A stretch of DNA of 64,000 nt from Glaciecola siphonariae (GCF_042652645.1 NZ_JBHSGU010000002.1:2046001-2110000), one strand, 5' to 3'. Shown: positions 9,225 through 18,758, counted from the stretch's first letter. The notes: generated by a model not told the origin, from the letters alone. Numbers and translations: made by a program.

Positions 9225-10388
9225 ATGAAAGATGTAGTAGTAGTTGATTGTATTCGTACCCCGATGGGACGCTCCAAAGGCGGTGTTTTTCGTAACGTCA
9301 GAGCAGAGACTCTATCGGCTCACCTTATGAGTAAGTTGCTTGAACGTAACCCTAAACTCGACCCCACTGAAATTGAAGATATTATCTGGGGATGCGTACA
9401 GCAAACAAAAGAACAGGGCTTTAACGTAGCGCGTAACGCCCAGTTGCTGACTAACATTCCTCGCAGTACAGGTGCCGTTACGGTTAATCGCCTTTGTGGC
9501 TCGTCTATGCAGGCGCTTCACGATGCTGTATCTGGCATTATGACCGGCCGCGGTGATGTGTATATGATTGGTGGCGTTGAGCACATGGGTCATGTGCCAA
9601 TGAATTATAATATTGATTTTCATCCAGGGCTTGCAAAGCACACGGCAAAAGCCTCTGGGAGCATGGGCATGACGGCCGAATTGCTAGGACGTCAAAACGG
9701 TATTACCCGTGAAATGCAAGATGCCTTCGGTGCGCGCTCTCATCAAAAGGCAGCCGCTGCTGCCAACAATGGTGGCTGGGACAATGAAATTGTTGCCGTT
9801 GAAGGCCACGATGCTGACGGCTTGCTAGTCTCTGTGACTGCTGACGAGGTCATTCGTCCTGACACTACCGTTGAGACGCTCTCAGCCTTGCGCCCGGTGT
9901 TTGATCCGGTTAACGGTTCGGTTACCGCTGGCACATCATCGGCCATTTCAGACGGTGCATCAGCGATGTTGATAATGTCGGCAGAGCGTGCAAAATCACT
10001 GGGCCTCACGCCAAGAGCGAAAATTCGCAGCATGGCGGTTGCAGGATGTGACGCCGCGATTATGGGATTTGGGCCTGTGCCGGCAACAAAGAAAGCACTC
10101 AAACGCGCTGGCCTAGCAATGGAAGACATTCAGTTGGCTGAATTTAACGAAGCCTTTGCAGCACAAGCGCTATCGTGCATTAAGCAGTTGGGCTGGATTG
10201 ATAGCTACGATGATAAAGTCAACCTAAAAGGTGGAGCGATTGCTCTGGGCCATCCATTAGGATGCTCAGGTGCGAGAATTTCAACAACCTTAATTAACAA
10301 CATGGAAGACCAAGACGTAAGCATTGGTTTGGCAACAATGTGCATTGGTTTAGGCCAAGGGATTGCGACTGTCTTTGAACGCGTGTGA
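9225..10388 (+). CDS. fadA: 3-ketoacyl-CoA thiolase FadA
   Basis: The beta subunit of the aerobic fatty-acid oxidation complex: it cleaves 3-ketoacyl-CoA with CoA to acetyl-CoA and a shortened acyl-CoA. Its 387 residues equal the E. coli length. The acyl-accepting Cys is residue 91 in NRLCGSSMQ; the His of GHPLGCSGAR and the Cys of MCIGLGQG complete the active site. A clear AGGAG precedes the ATG. It is co-transcribed with fadB and ends at a strong terminator. Confidence 0.97.
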   Translation: MKDVVVVDCIRTPMGRSKGGVFRNVRAETLSAHLMSKLLERNPKLDPTEIEDIIWGCVQQTKEQGFNVARNAQLLTNIPRSTGAVTVNRLCGSSMQALHDAVSGIMTGRGDVYMIGGVEHMGHVPMNYNIDFHPGLAKHTAKASGSMGMTAELLGRQNGITREMQDAFGARSHQKAAAAANNGGWDNEIVAVEGHDADGLLVSVTADEVIRPDTTVETLSALRPVFDPVNGSVTAGTSSAISDGASAMLIMSAERAKSLGLTPRAKIRSMAVAGCDAAIMGFGPVPATKKALKRAGLAMEDIQLAEFNEAFAAQALSCIKQLGWIDSYDDKVNLKGGAIALGHPLGCSGARISTTLINNMEDQDVSIGLATMCIGLGQGIATVFERV

Positions 10389-10418
10389 CCTTGCGGTTAA
10401 CCTTTAAGGACTAAATAC

Positions 10419-10448
10419 AAAAATGGCGCTGTATAAGCGCCATTTTTT
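10419..10448. terminator. Bidirectional terminator between fadA and the cold-shock gene
   Basis: AAAAATGGCGC (10419-10429) pairs with GCGCCATTTTT (10437-10447), with A and T tracts on both sides. It fits termination of both convergent genes. Confidence 0.85.
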
Positions 10449-10468
10449 AAAGCTGTATGAACTGAGCG

Positions 10469-10678
10469 TTAGATCATTTCAACATTGGCGGCTTGTAAGC
10501 CTTTTTGACCTTCTTCGACCTCAAACGAGACACGTTGGCCTTCTGGTAGGGTTTTATAACCCTCTGCGACAATCGCGCGGAAATGAACAAAGACATCTTT
10601 ACCGCCGTTGTCCTGTGTTAAAAAACCGTAACCCTTTTCGGGGTTAAACCACTTAACTGTGCCTGTAACTGTAGACAT
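10469..10678 (-). CDS. Cold-shock-domain protein (CspA family)
   Basis: A single cold-shock domain of 69 residues that binds single-stranded RNA or DNA and melts RNA structure. RNP1 (KGYGFLTQ) and RNP2 (VFVHF) are present. The ATG is preceded by GAGG. The upstream region is long (see the promoter entry), as in cold-inducible csp genes, but whether this copy is cold-inducible or constitutive cannot be read from the protein alone. Confidence 0.93.
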   Translation of the reverse strand: MSTVTGTVKWFNPEKGYGFLTQDNGGKDVFVHFRAIVAEGYKTLPEGQRVSFEVEEGQKGLQAANVEMI

Positions 10679-10857
10679 GTAAACCTCAAACTTTTAAACA
10701 TAAAGACGCAAAACGCTGCGCAATCGTGCCTCTGGCAACCATATGATGGGCTTATTGCTGCACCGAACGTCTTTAACCATTTAACGCTTTTGCGTGAGAT
10801 GCTTAAAGTTCGCTTGCCTTCTAAAACCACAGCGTGTGTTTTGCCAAAAACACTTAA

Positions 10858-10863
10858 AGTGTA
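10858..10863 (-). promoter_or_regulatory. Candidate csp promoter -10 element with long leader
   Basis: On the minus strand TGCTACACT gives an extended -10 (TACACT at 10858-10863). Transcription from here would produce a 5' leader of roughly 170-180 nucleotides before the csp ATG, a length typical of cspA-type thermosensing leaders. No -35 box is clear. Confidence 0.4.
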
Positions 10864-10872
10864 GCACAAATT

Positions 10873-10926
10873 AAAAAAAGCAAAGAAAATTCCAAATCTT
10901 TATTCGAAACTCAACTTTGCTTTTTT
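10873..10926 (-). terminator. Terminator of ilvIH
   Basis: On the minus strand AAAAAAGCAAAG pairs with CTTTGCTTTTTT across a 29-base loop and ends in T7. It lies 18 bases after the ilvH stop. The wide loop lowers certainty. Confidence 0.5.
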
Positions 10927-10944
10927 GTCAGTCAATGATTAGTC

Positions 10945-11442
10945 CTAGGGTCGCAGCGCTCTATCTCCACGAGAAAGACCGCAAACACCCGTTCGGGCAG
11001 ACTCTGTGATTTCCGCGCACTGCGTCATCACATCGCTAAAGGCGGTCAGCTTGTCGCTGGTTCCGGTAATTTCAATGGTATAGTGCTGGGCAGTTACATC
11101 AAGCACTCGCGCACGAAATATATCGACGTTGCGCTTAACCTCAGCGCGCGCCATCTCGGTGCGAGTAGCAACTTTAATCAACATCAGTTCACGCTCTACA
11201 TGGGCTGAGTCAGTAAGTTCAGCCACACGCAACACATCAATTAGCTTGTTCACCTGCTTGGTGATTTGCTCGGTAACTTTGTTATCGGCCTGCGTGATAA
11301 TCGTTAAGCGCGAGAGACTCTCATCTGAGGTTGGTGCTACGCAAAGTGAGTCAACGTTGTAGCCGCGCTGTGAAAACACGCCCACAATGCGAGAGAGTGA
11401 GCCTGGCGCGTTTTCCATTAGTACTGAAAATATTCGTCTCAT
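10945..11442 (-). CDS. ilvH: Acetolactate synthase, regulatory small subunit
   Basis: The 165-residue regulatory subunit of acetohydroxyacid synthase; it raises activity of the large subunit and binds valine for feedback inhibition. The N-terminal ACT domain is plain (RRIFSVLMENAPGSLSRIVG, then RGYNVDSL). The ATG overlaps the ilvI stop codon in a TAATG junction, which points to translational coupling. Confidence 0.96.
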   Translation of the reverse strand: MRRIFSVLMENAPGSLSRIVGVFSQRGYNVDSLCVAPTSDESLSRLTIITQADNKVTEQITKQVNKLIDVLRVAELTDSAHVERELMLIKVATRTEMARAEVKRNVDIFRARVLDVTAQHYTIEITGTSDKLTAFSDVMTQCAEITESARTGVCGLSRGDRALRP

Positions 11443-13160
11443 TACGTACGCTCCGTCTTGCTCAATCTCATATCATCCATCGCACCATATTTAATCTGCA
11501 TTGGGTATACATGCTCGTTCTGGTCTACGGCAATATCCATGAACACGAGGCGATCTTTTTCTGCAAAGCAGCGTGCCATGGCGTCGTCTAAGTCTGCTAG
11601 CTTGTCGACTCGAATGCCAATATGCCCGTATGCTTCAGCTAACTTCACAAAGTCGGGCATTGAATCCATGTATGAATGAGAGTGCCGTCCTTTGTAATTC
11701 ATATCTTGCCACTGGCGCACCATGCCAAGCGCACGGTTGTTGAGCGAAATAATTTTTATCGGCAGGTTATATTGCAGGCAGGTTGAAAGCTCCTGAATAT
11801 TCATTTGAATACTGCCATCACCGGTTACCACTACCGAACATGCATCAGGGTGGGCAAACTGCACGCCCATGGCGGCAGGCAAACCAAAGCCCATAGTGCC
11901 CAAACCGCCAGAGTTTATCCATCTGCGAGGTTTTGCAAAAGGATAATACAGGGCCGCAAACATTTGATGCTGCCCTACATCTGAACTGACGTAGGCATCA
12001 CCGTGTGTATGCTCATATAGCGCCTGAATAACTTTTTGTGGCTTAATAACTTCGCCATTTTCTTTATAATTTAGGCACTTGCGCGCTCGCCATTCGTTGA
12101 TTTGTTCCCACCAATCGGCGAGCTTGTCGCTTTGCTCAGATAAGTCGTGTTGCTCTAGTACAGCCAAAATCTGTTCAACCACTGTTTTCACCGAGCCGAC
12201 CACTGGAATATGCGCATTCACCGTCTTTGAAATAGAAGCTGGGTCAATGTCTACATGGATGATGTCGGCGTAGGGACAAAACTTTTCTACATTGTTAGTC
12301 ACGCGGTCGTCAAAGCGTGCACCTAAAGAAATAATACAGTCGGCGTTGTGCATCGCTTTGTTTGCTTCTAATGTGCCGTGCATCCCAAGCATTCCAACAA
12401 ACTGCTCGTGAACGCTAGAGAATGCGCCTAATCCCATTAAGGTACTGGTTACAGGTGCGTGCAATCTTTCAGCTAATTCGGTCACAACTTCAGCGGCCTC
12501 GCTGGCAATAGACCCTCCCCCTACATACAAAATGGGGCGTTTGGCTTTAACTAAGCTTGCAACTGCTTTTTTAATTTGCTTACTGTGACCCTTGAGCGTG
12601 GGATTGTAAGACCGCATGGTGACGTCGTCTGGAAACACGTAGGGATGGGAATCTTGTACATTCACGATGTCTTTCGGCAAATCTACCACCACCGGACCAG
12701 GCCGGCCAGTGTTAGCGATATAGTATGCTTGGGCAATGGCTTTGGGGATATCCGTCGCTTTTTTAACTAAAAAACTGTGCTTTACCACCGGACGCGAGCA
12801 CCCCACCATATCAGTTTCTTGGAAAGCATCCTCACCAATATGCATAGACGGCACCTGCCCCGATAAAATTACCATCGGAATAGAATCCATATATGCGGTG
12901 GCAATACCCGTTAGGGTGTTGGTGGCTCCAGGGCCAGAAGTCACCAGTACTGTGCCAGTTTTGCCCGTCGCTCGCGCATAACCATCTGCCATGTGCGCGG
13001 CACCTTGTTCATGGCGCACTAACACATGCTTTACATGCTCTTGCGCAAACAAGGCATCATAAATATCGAGCACTGCACCACCTGGGTAGCCAAATAAATG
13101 CGTTACCCCAACGTCTTTCAACGCTTCAACCACCATCGCGGCGCCAGACATCATCCTCAC
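11442..13160 (-). CDS. ilvI: Acetolactate synthase III, catalytic large subunit
   Basis: A thiamine-diphosphate enzyme of 572 residues that makes acetolactate and acetohydroxybutyrate, the first common step to valine, leucine and isoleucine. The catalytic Glu lies in VRHEQGAAHMADGYARATG; the ThDP/Mg motif starts at VVTGDGSIQMN and ends with NN at LNN; the FAD-binding middle domain is present. The start is GTG with AAGGAG eight bases upstream; the N-terminus aligns with E. coli IlvI (MEMLSGAEMV against MRMMSGAAMV). Confidence 0.95.
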   Translation of the reverse strand: MRMMSGAAMVVEALKDVGVTHLFGYPGGAVLDIYDALFAQEHVKHVLVRHEQGAAHMADGYARATGKTGTVLVTSGPGATNTLTGIATAYMDSIPMVILSGQVPSMHIGEDAFQETDMVGCSRPVVKHSFLVKKATDIPKAIAQAYYIANTGRPGPVVVDLPKDIVNVQDSHPYVFPDDVTMRSYNPTLKGHSKQIKKAVASLVKAKRPILYVGGGSIASEAAEVVTELAERLHAPVTSTLMGLGAFSSVHEQFVGMLGMHGTLEANKAMHNADCIISLGARFDDRVTNNVEKFCPYADIIHVDIDPASISKTVNAHIPVVGSVKTVVEQILAVLEQHDLSEQSDKLADWWEQINEWRARKCLNYKENGEVIKPQKVIQALYEHTHGDAYVSSDVGQHQMFAALYYPFAKPRRWINSGGLGTMGFGLPAAMGVQFAHPDACSVVVTGDGSIQMNIQELSTCLQYNLPIKIISLNNRALGMVRQWQDMNYKGRHSHSYMDSMPDFVKLAEAYGHIGIRVDKLADLDDAMARCFAEKDRLVFMDIAVDQNEHVYPMQIKYGAMDDMRLSKTERT

Positions 13161-13496
13161 AAGATTGTCTCCTTATTAGCCTCATTGTCTTGCTAAGCAA
13201 TATACCCGCTTAGACGCAAAGGAAAAACATAAAATCAGGAAAAAGCGAAATACTTATCCCTATATACTAGATTTTTAGGATATTCATACTAAAAATTAAT
13301 AATTTGTCGCGGTCGTTAGATGATTATTATTATTGTTGGCGTAAAGCCTGATATCTTGATGACGTGTGAATGTTTCACTGACTGCCTGACTTCTTCGAGT
13401 CTTGTTTGAAGATTACCGCGCAGCTATTTGATAATCAAGGCTAAACTTTGCTTGATAACGCACGTATCAACTTAAAAGTTTACAGACAGGATGCCA
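13161..13496. other. Divergent promoter region ilvIH / ABC operon
   Basis: An A/T-rich gap of 336 bases. It has an inverted repeat ATTTTTAG (13271-13278) and CTAAAAAT (13289-13296) with a ten-base spacer that could be an operator, and the AAGGAG site for ilvI. I found no leader peptide rich in branched-chain codons with an attenuator and no gene. Confidence 0.5.
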
Positions 13497-14207
13497 ATGC
13501 TTGAAATTAAAGCATTAACCAAGAGCTACCAAGCGCCAGAATCACGCATTCAGGTGCTTGAACGGGTTGATTTAAGCTTAGCGGCTGGACAGAGTTTATC
13601 GATACAAGGCCCATCAGGATGCGGTAAGTCTACCTTGCTTCACCTTATAGGCGCTTTAGACAAACCCGATAGTGGCACTATTGCTTTAAAATCTGGCACT
13701 TCAAGCCGCACCAGCACTACACATACTAATGCCGGTGAGTCGTTTAATGTGCACGAACTTAGCGAAACCCACGCAGACGCCTATCGACGCCAACACGTTG
13801 GATTTGTCTTTCAAAAATTTAATCTGATTGACTGTTTGTCGGTACAAGACAATATATTTTTACCTAGCAAGCTTAATGGCTATAACGATAATGACTACAT
13901 TATGGCTTTGATTGACGCATTAGATATTGCCAAGCATGTCAATAAACTGCCTAATCAGCTCTCTGGTGGAGAGCAGCAGCGGGTTGCCATCGCACGGGCG
14001 CTTGCTCACAAGCCAAGGCTTGTCCTTGCCGACGAACCCACAGGTAATTTAGATGAAGTAAACTCAGATAAAGTATGCCAGTTGCTCTACCAAACCTGCC
14101 AACAAGCTAATGCAGCGTTGGTTTTGGTTACCCACAGTAGCGCGGTTGCCAAGTTGGCAGATAGTCAGGCGCATATGCAAAACAAACAGCTCGTGCGAGT
14201 GAGTTGA
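13497..14207 (+). CDS. ABC transporter ATPase (LolD/MacB-type)
   Basis: A cytoplasmic ATPase of about 236 residues that drives an FtsX-type permease. Walker A is GPSGCGKST (about residue 37), the signature is LSGGEQQRV (about 155), and Walker B is LVLADEPTGNLD (about 175). An extra Ser/Thr-rich loop of about 25 residues sits between Walker A and the Q-loop VGFVFQKFN. Two ATGs are possible, 13491 and 13497; the second has AGG six bases upstream and is preferred. The permease gene follows 27 bases later. The operon pattern resembles AttE-AttFG-AttH. Confidence 0.88.
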   Translation: MLEIKALTKSYQAPESRIQVLERVDLSLAAGQSLSIQGPSGCGKSTLLHLIGALDKPDSGTIALKSGTSSRTSTTHTNAGESFNVHELSETHADAYRRQHVGFVFQKFNLIDCLSVQDNIFLPSKLNGYNDNDYIMALIDALDIAKHVNKLPNQLSGGEQQRVAIARALAHKPRLVLADEPTGNLDEVNSDKVCQLLYQTCQQANAALVLVTHSSAVAKLADSQAHMQNKQLVRVS

Positions 14208-14234
14208 CATGCCCTCATCTAACAGCCCGCGCGA

Positions 14235-16895
14235 ATGAAGTCTTCAAGTGAACACAAACAAGCTTCTACAGACGCTTTGCCATCAGATAAGGCTGCGAGC
14301 CATGTGAGCATGTGGCAAGTGTACAATCTGCTCTTGGCCAGTTATCGAAATACGTGGTTTAGTTTGCTTATGGTCGTGCTTTCTTTGCTTATTGCTTGTG
14401 CTGGCCTAAGTGCGGTACTGATCATTAACCAAGGCGCTAAGCAAAGTTATACTGGGAGCTCTGCGAGTTTTTTAGTGCCTGCCCGGCATCAAATTGTTGC
14501 CCTTAATGCCTCAGTGCCGCTTAGCAAAGCAGATTATGCGAGCTTGAGGCGCCAAGGCTATCGGCTTAGCGCAATTGCTGAAACCAAGCAGCGCTTATAC
14601 ATAGGCGATAGACGCCTGAGCGCGCGGCGCATAAGCCTTATTGGCGTAGACGCGCTGCCCTTGCTTAATCAAAGCTATGCAGCCCCCCGGGGCTCCATTG
14701 CCAGAAGCCCATCTTTATCGTCACAATTAACGTCAGACGTGTCGTCAGCATCAACATCGGCGTCAGCGTCAACCTTGGCGTTAACAGATGAACAACCCGA
14801 TACCTCAGTAGACTGGTTATTGACTCAGGCAGGTGCTGGGCTCGGGTTGTCGGGCGTAATGATGCATCCGCAGCTTGCGCGAGAGCTAAATGTTAAACAA
14901 GGCGACCGATTCGCGCTGAGCGCTTCGTCAAACGCAGAGCTTAGCCCTGTCCTGTTGCCGCCAATGCAGCTACTTGAAGTAAATGCACTCTCAGATGCCT
15001 TGCTCATGGATATCGGCACCTTGCTTAACTTACTACCGGAGCTGAACCTGAGCGCCATTTTTGTGCTAGGTAAGCCGGATGATAAAGAGCTTGCCAGCAT
15101 TCGAGCATCCCTGCCGTCGCATCTTTCTTTGGTCAGTATTGACACTGAGCAAAGCGACCCAGAAATGACCGAGAGCTTTTATTTAAACCTCTTTGCCATG
15201 GCTTTATTGATGTTTGCGGTATGCTTGTTCATTGTGATGAATGCCTTTAATTTGCTGATTTTCAATCGCTTTGCCATGCTCAAATCTTTGCGCCAGCTCG
15301 GGGTTGGACGCCGTCAAATTTTATTGGCACACGGCCTTGAATTTATCTTATTTGCGCTTGCGATTACGGCGGCAGGTATATGGATTGGCTCGCAATTGGC
15401 ACTTTTTGTGGCGCCAACAATTAGAGGCATAGTAGAGGGTTTATATCAAGTTCAGCTCGGATTTACCGACACCAGTTGGTGGGGGCTGTATGTAAAAGTA
15501 CTCGCAATATCCCTTACCGGCATTGCACTTGCTTTACTTGCTCCTATTAAGCAGCTCAATCAATCATTAAGTCATACCCAGCCAAACGCTGACAATACAA
15601 GCATCAATCGCTGGCTGTTTGTCATCAGCGCTATACTTGGTTTATGCGCCTTCTTCATCTTTTTTACTTCTTCGCATTTAGGCATGTTACTACTTGGAGC
15701 AGCCTGTTTTATTTTGAGCGGCTGCGGGCTATTGATACAGAGTTTCCCATTGTGTTTGCGATGGGTATTCGCTTTAGTGCCCAAACGTGCCGTGCTCATG
15801 CGTTTAAGTGCTGCGCAGGCTGTTTTTTTATCGAAGAAAACAAAAATTGCGTGCTGCGCCTTTTTTATTGCCGCTACTAGTAATTTAGGCATGAATTTAA
15901 TGGTCGACAGCTTTCGTTTAAGCACCGAAGGATGGCTATCTCAGCGTCTTGCCGCGCCCTTTTATTTATATTCAAACAACCCCGAACATAACCAAGCTCT
16001 ACCGGCACTGGCAGATGCTAATAACATAAAGCTCGTTCCGCGCTATCAACAAGATGAGCGTTATAAGCAGCAAGCGCTGCAAATTGTCAGCTATCCACAG
16101 CAAGCAACTTTTAAAGAGGCGATGGTATTTGAATCAGCCCTAGACAATGCATGGGATATGTTTGAACAGGGCACTGGCGCATTTGTGAATCAGCAGTTTG
16201 CCATTCGACAGTCGCTTCAACTAAATAGCACCATAGCCCTAGCGTCAGGCCAGACATACACAATAGCCGGAATTATTTATGACTACGGCAATCCTAGCTC
16301 ACAGCTTTTACTTAATTTAAACCAGTTTCCACAAGCTATAGCGCAATCGAATTTATTTGCTGTCTTTGGCGGGGCTGATGACATTGCAAGGTTTACAGAG
16401 CAATTAGGCAGTATCGGAATTATTCGCGATTCACAGTTTTACGCCAGCGAGGATATCTTGTCAGAATCTATGAAAGTGTTTGACCGCACTTTTTTAATTA
16501 CCGATGGTTTAAACCTCGTCACATTATTGGTAGCCGCGCTTTCTTTAGCGAGCACAATTGTGATTTTACTTAGTCAAAGTCGAGCACAAATGATGCTGCT
16601 ACGGGCGATGGGAATAAGCGCTTGGCAATGTCGCCGCATTTTATTGCAACAGTATTTACTCTTATGTTTTGTTGCGCTTTTAGCCGCAACGCCTTTTGGT
16701 ATTGCCCTGAGTTACATTTTAATTGAGTTTATAAACTACCATGCGTTTAATTGGTCTTACCCTTTAGTGATTGATTGGCTGAGCATTGCATCACTCTATG
16801 TTCTGAGTCTCTTTATTGTGGCTCTAATTATTTTGCTTCCCATCATGTACCGTACTCAAAAAGGCTTGGCACAGGAGTTAGCATGTTTAGACTAA
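14235..16895 (+). CDS. FtsX-like ABC transporter permease
   Basis: A large inner-membrane protein (886 residues) with two FtsX-type permease blocks: a first transmembrane helix near residue 40, a periplasmic domain, three helices at about 315-440, a central pair of helices, a second periplasmic domain, and three C-terminal helices. A low-complexity Ser/Ala/Thr segment of about 40 residues lies near position 155-195 in the first periplasmic domain. By family it would work as a mechanotransducer or lipoprotein/substrate extruder rather than an importer. It overlaps the next gene by 13 bases, supporting one operon. The ribosome binding site is weak. Substrate unknown. Confidence 0.85.
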   Translation: MKSSSEHKQASTDALPSDKAASHVSMWQVYNLLLASYRNTWFSLLMVVLSLLIACAGLSAVLIINQGAKQSYTGSSASFLVPARHQIVALNASVPLSKADYASLRRQGYRLSAIAETKQRLYIGDRRLSARRISLIGVDALPLLNQSYAAPRGSIARSPSLSSQLTSDVSSASTSASASTLALTDEQPDTSVDWLLTQAGAGLGLSGVMMHPQLARELNVKQGDRFALSASSNAELSPVLLPPMQLLEVNALSDALLMDIGTLLNLLPELNLSAIFVLGKPDDKELASIRASLPSHLSLVSIDTEQSDPEMTESFYLNLFAMALLMFAVCLFIVMNAFNLLIFNRFAMLKSLRQLGVGRRQILLAHGLEFILFALAITAAGIWIGSQLALFVAPTIRGIVEGLYQVQLGFTDTSWWGLYVKVLAISLTGIALALLAPIKQLNQSLSHTQPNADNTSINRWLFVISAILGLCAFFIFFTSSHLGMLLLGAACFILSGCGLLIQSFPLCLRWVFALVPKRAVLMRLSAAQAVFLSKKTKIACCAFFIAATSNLGMNLMVDSFRLSTEGWLSQRLAAPFYLYSNNPEHNQALPALADANNIKLVPRYQQDERYKQQALQIVSYPQQATFKEAMVFESALDNAWDMFEQGTGAFVNQQFAIRQSLQLNSTIALASGQTYTIAGIIYDYGNPSSQLLLNLNQFPQAIAQSNLFAVFGGADDIARFTEQLGSIGIIRDSQFYASEDILSESMKVFDRTFLITDGLNLVTLLVAALSLASTIVILLSQSRAQMMLLRAMGISAWQCRRILLQQYLLLCFVALLAATPFGIALSYILIEFINYHAFNWSYPLVIDWLSIASLYVLSLFIVALIILLPIMYRTQKGLAQELACLD

Positions 16896-18100
16896 GCGCG
16901 TTGCTTGTTAGTTGTGCATTATTGTTGTGTGCATGCATTGATAAACACGAGATACAGGGGCAAAATCAAGCATCTACAGTAAACCCAAGTTTTCTTAGCG
17001 CAAAAGGAACAAAAGCAGATCCAGCTTATGTAATAGCGCTGCCTCAAGATCATCTTCCTCACCCTGACTTTGATATCGAATGGTGGTATTTAACCGCTAA
17101 TTTAGAAGACGAACAGCAACAAGAATACGCGCTCCAGTGGACTTTATTTCGCTTTACTAACGCACAGCAACAAGATAGTTGGCATATTGGTCAGACCTTT
17201 ATGGCGCATGCTTCTTTGCATACGCCAAACGCGCATTTTTTTGAAGAGAAGTTTGCGCCAGGAGGTTTAGGCAATGCGTTTGTTGCGCTGCACCAGCAAG
17301 CAGATGAAGCCTCAACAAAGCTCGCGGTAAATACCAATACTGAGCTCGGCGATTTCTTCACTATGCAAATTGATAACTGGCGCTGGCAGGGCGTCAACCC
17401 CGACGCCACGATGTTTCCTGCAAAGCTATCGGCAAGCATAAGGCCTAATCGTCAAGCTAACGCAGGGGCTGACGAATATTCTTCCATCAACTCAAGTGTT
17501 AATATCGAAATGCGCTTAACACCCGCCGGTCCTTTTATTATGCATGGCGAGAACGGATACAGCGTTAAGTCAAAGGAGGGCAAACATGCATCTCATTATT
17601 ATTCGCTGCCCTTTATCGATATTGAGGGCAGTATAGAATTGCTAGATGCTACAGTGGAGACCGCACAAAAGCGTACAATAAAGGTAAAAGGCAAGGCATG
17701 GTACGATCATGAATGGACTTCGACCTTGCTAGATGCTAGCACCGAAGGCTGGGATTGGATGTCGCTACATCTACACAATGGCGATAAGCTCATGGCCTTT
17801 AGTATGCGCTTGAATGACGATGATAATTATCAGACCGGCACGTATATTCGTGCCAACGGTGAGAGTGTTACGCTGCTGCCAAGTGATATCAAATTAACCA
17901 TAAAGGGCTATGAAGACACCTCTCATGGACGCTTTCCACTAAATTGGCAGGTTGAGGTACCTAGTCAGGGGCTGAGCCTTGAAGTAAACGCGGTGACTTT
18001 CAATGCTTACAACCAGGCAAGATTCCCTTATTATGAAGGGCCAGTAAACGTAAGCGGAAGCCACTCAGGGAGTGGCTTTCTAGAGCTTACCGGTTATTAA
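16883..18100 (+). CDS. AttH/CrtC-family lipoprotein
   Basis: A predicted lipoprotein of 405 residues: a short hydrophobic signal ends in LLCAC, giving a lipid-modified Cys at about 18. The rest matches the lipocalin-like AttH/carotenoid-hydratase family (FDIEWWYLTANL near the start, ARG-poor beta-rich body, KAWYDHEWTSTLL and GWDWMSLHL in the second lipocalin unit). In Agrobacterium the equivalent AttH belongs to the AttEFGH ABC system; no ligand is established. The start at 16883 has ACAGGAG upstream and lies inside the permease gene; the longer upstream reading frame is permease DNA. Which membrane it is anchored in is not certain. Confidence 0.85.
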   Translation: MFRLSALLVSCALLLCACIDKHEIQGQNQASTVNPSFLSAKGTKADPAYVIALPQDHLPHPDFDIEWWYLTANLEDEQQQEYALQWTLFRFTNAQQQDSWHIGQTFMAHASLHTPNAHFFEEKFAPGGLGNAFVALHQQADEASTKLAVNTNTELGDFFTMQIDNWRWQGVNPDATMFPAKLSASIRPNRQANAGADEYSSINSSVNIEMRLTPAGPFIMHGENGYSVKSKEGKHASHYYSLPFIDIEGSIELLDATVETAQKRTIKVKGKAWYDHEWTSTLLDASTEGWDWMSLHLHNGDKLMAFSMRLNDDDNYQTGTYIRANGESVTLLPSDIKLTIKGYEDTSHGRFPLNWQVEVPSQGLSLEVNAVTFNAYNQARFPYYEGPVNVSGSHSGSGFLELTGY

Positions 18101-18142
18101 CAAAGCTCAGCTCTGGATAGAGACTAAAGTTAACCGAAGCTT

Positions 18143-18538
18143 TTAGTCGTCTAGCTCAATGTCTAAACCGTCTTCAACGTCCATCATCGCATCTTCGTCA
18201 CGGCTGTTCGAATCCGTTGTTTTGCGGGTGCCGTAGATACTGCCGGTTTTTGGCCGATTAATACGCTTTTGATATTTTAGCCATGCACGCTCAGCGGTAG
18301 ACTGCGGCTCAACTTCGCCTAAGGCCGCCGCCAAAAATTGCCTGTCTTCTTCATCCGAAGGTGCAAATTGCCGGTCCACCAGCGCTGCAAAAAGGCAACC
18401 GTATTCGTTCAGGGCCTTGCTCTCGGCAATTGAGAAATCGCCAGAGCGAGAAAAGCCATAAGGATAATTTTTAGGATCACTAAATAGGCGCTTTAAGAGG
18501 GTTTCTTTAGTTAAACTAGACACGTCACATTGCTCCAC
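18143..18538 (-). CDS. maoP: MaoP family protein (DUF413, YifE)
   Basis: A 131-residue protein of the DUF413 family. E. coli MaoP works with the DNA site maoS to organise the Ori macrodomain. The core NYPYGFSRSGDFSI, ALNEYGCLFAAL and STAERAWLKYQKRINRPK lines up with E. coli YifE (HYPRGFSRHGDFTI, AERVWSKYMTRIKRPK); the tail is acidic as in E. coli. It is convergent with the AttH gene. The identity as a family member is solid; the macrodomain role here is by homology only. Confidence 0.85.
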   Translation of the reverse strand: MEQCDVSSLTKETLLKRLFSDPKNYPYGFSRSGDFSIAESKALNEYGCLFAALVDRQFAPSDEEDRQFLAAALGEVEPQSTAERAWLKYQKRINRPKTGSIYGTRKTTDSNSRDEDAMMDVEDGLDIELDD

Positions 18539-18694
18539 ACTTTAAAAAACAACATACATTTACAACAGGCCTTGCTCAAGTTGCCGTTGTACTCCCGAAT
18601 ATCGGTGCTGTCAATAAAATACTTATAGCAAAGACACAGTGGATGCAATTCTTCAAAAAAGTGTCATATTACGCTGCGCCAATTGAGTGACTTT

Positions 18695-18758
18695 CGTTAT
18701 TTGTTGAATATCACTATTTGGTGAATCACCTTATTTGGTGACTCACGTTATTTGGTGA
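18695..18758. repeat. Short tandem copies of the 3' end of the hotdog gene
   Basis: The motif TTATTTGGTGA (minus strand TCACCAAATAA) recurs three times, at 18714, 18730 and 18748, with a weaker fourth copy near 18697, at a spacing of 16-18 bases. The copy at 18748 encodes the last codons and stop of the neighbouring gene, so the others look like outward copies of that end. Confidence 0.7.

Noticed and set aside
13161..13490. Attenuator or leader peptide for ilvIH
   Set aside because: No short frame rich in Leu, Val or Ile codons followed by alternative hairpins could be found.
18058..18080. Terminator at the end of the AttH gene (AAGCCACTC/GAGTGGCTT)
   Set aside because: The hairpin lies inside coding sequence before the stop and has no proper T tract.
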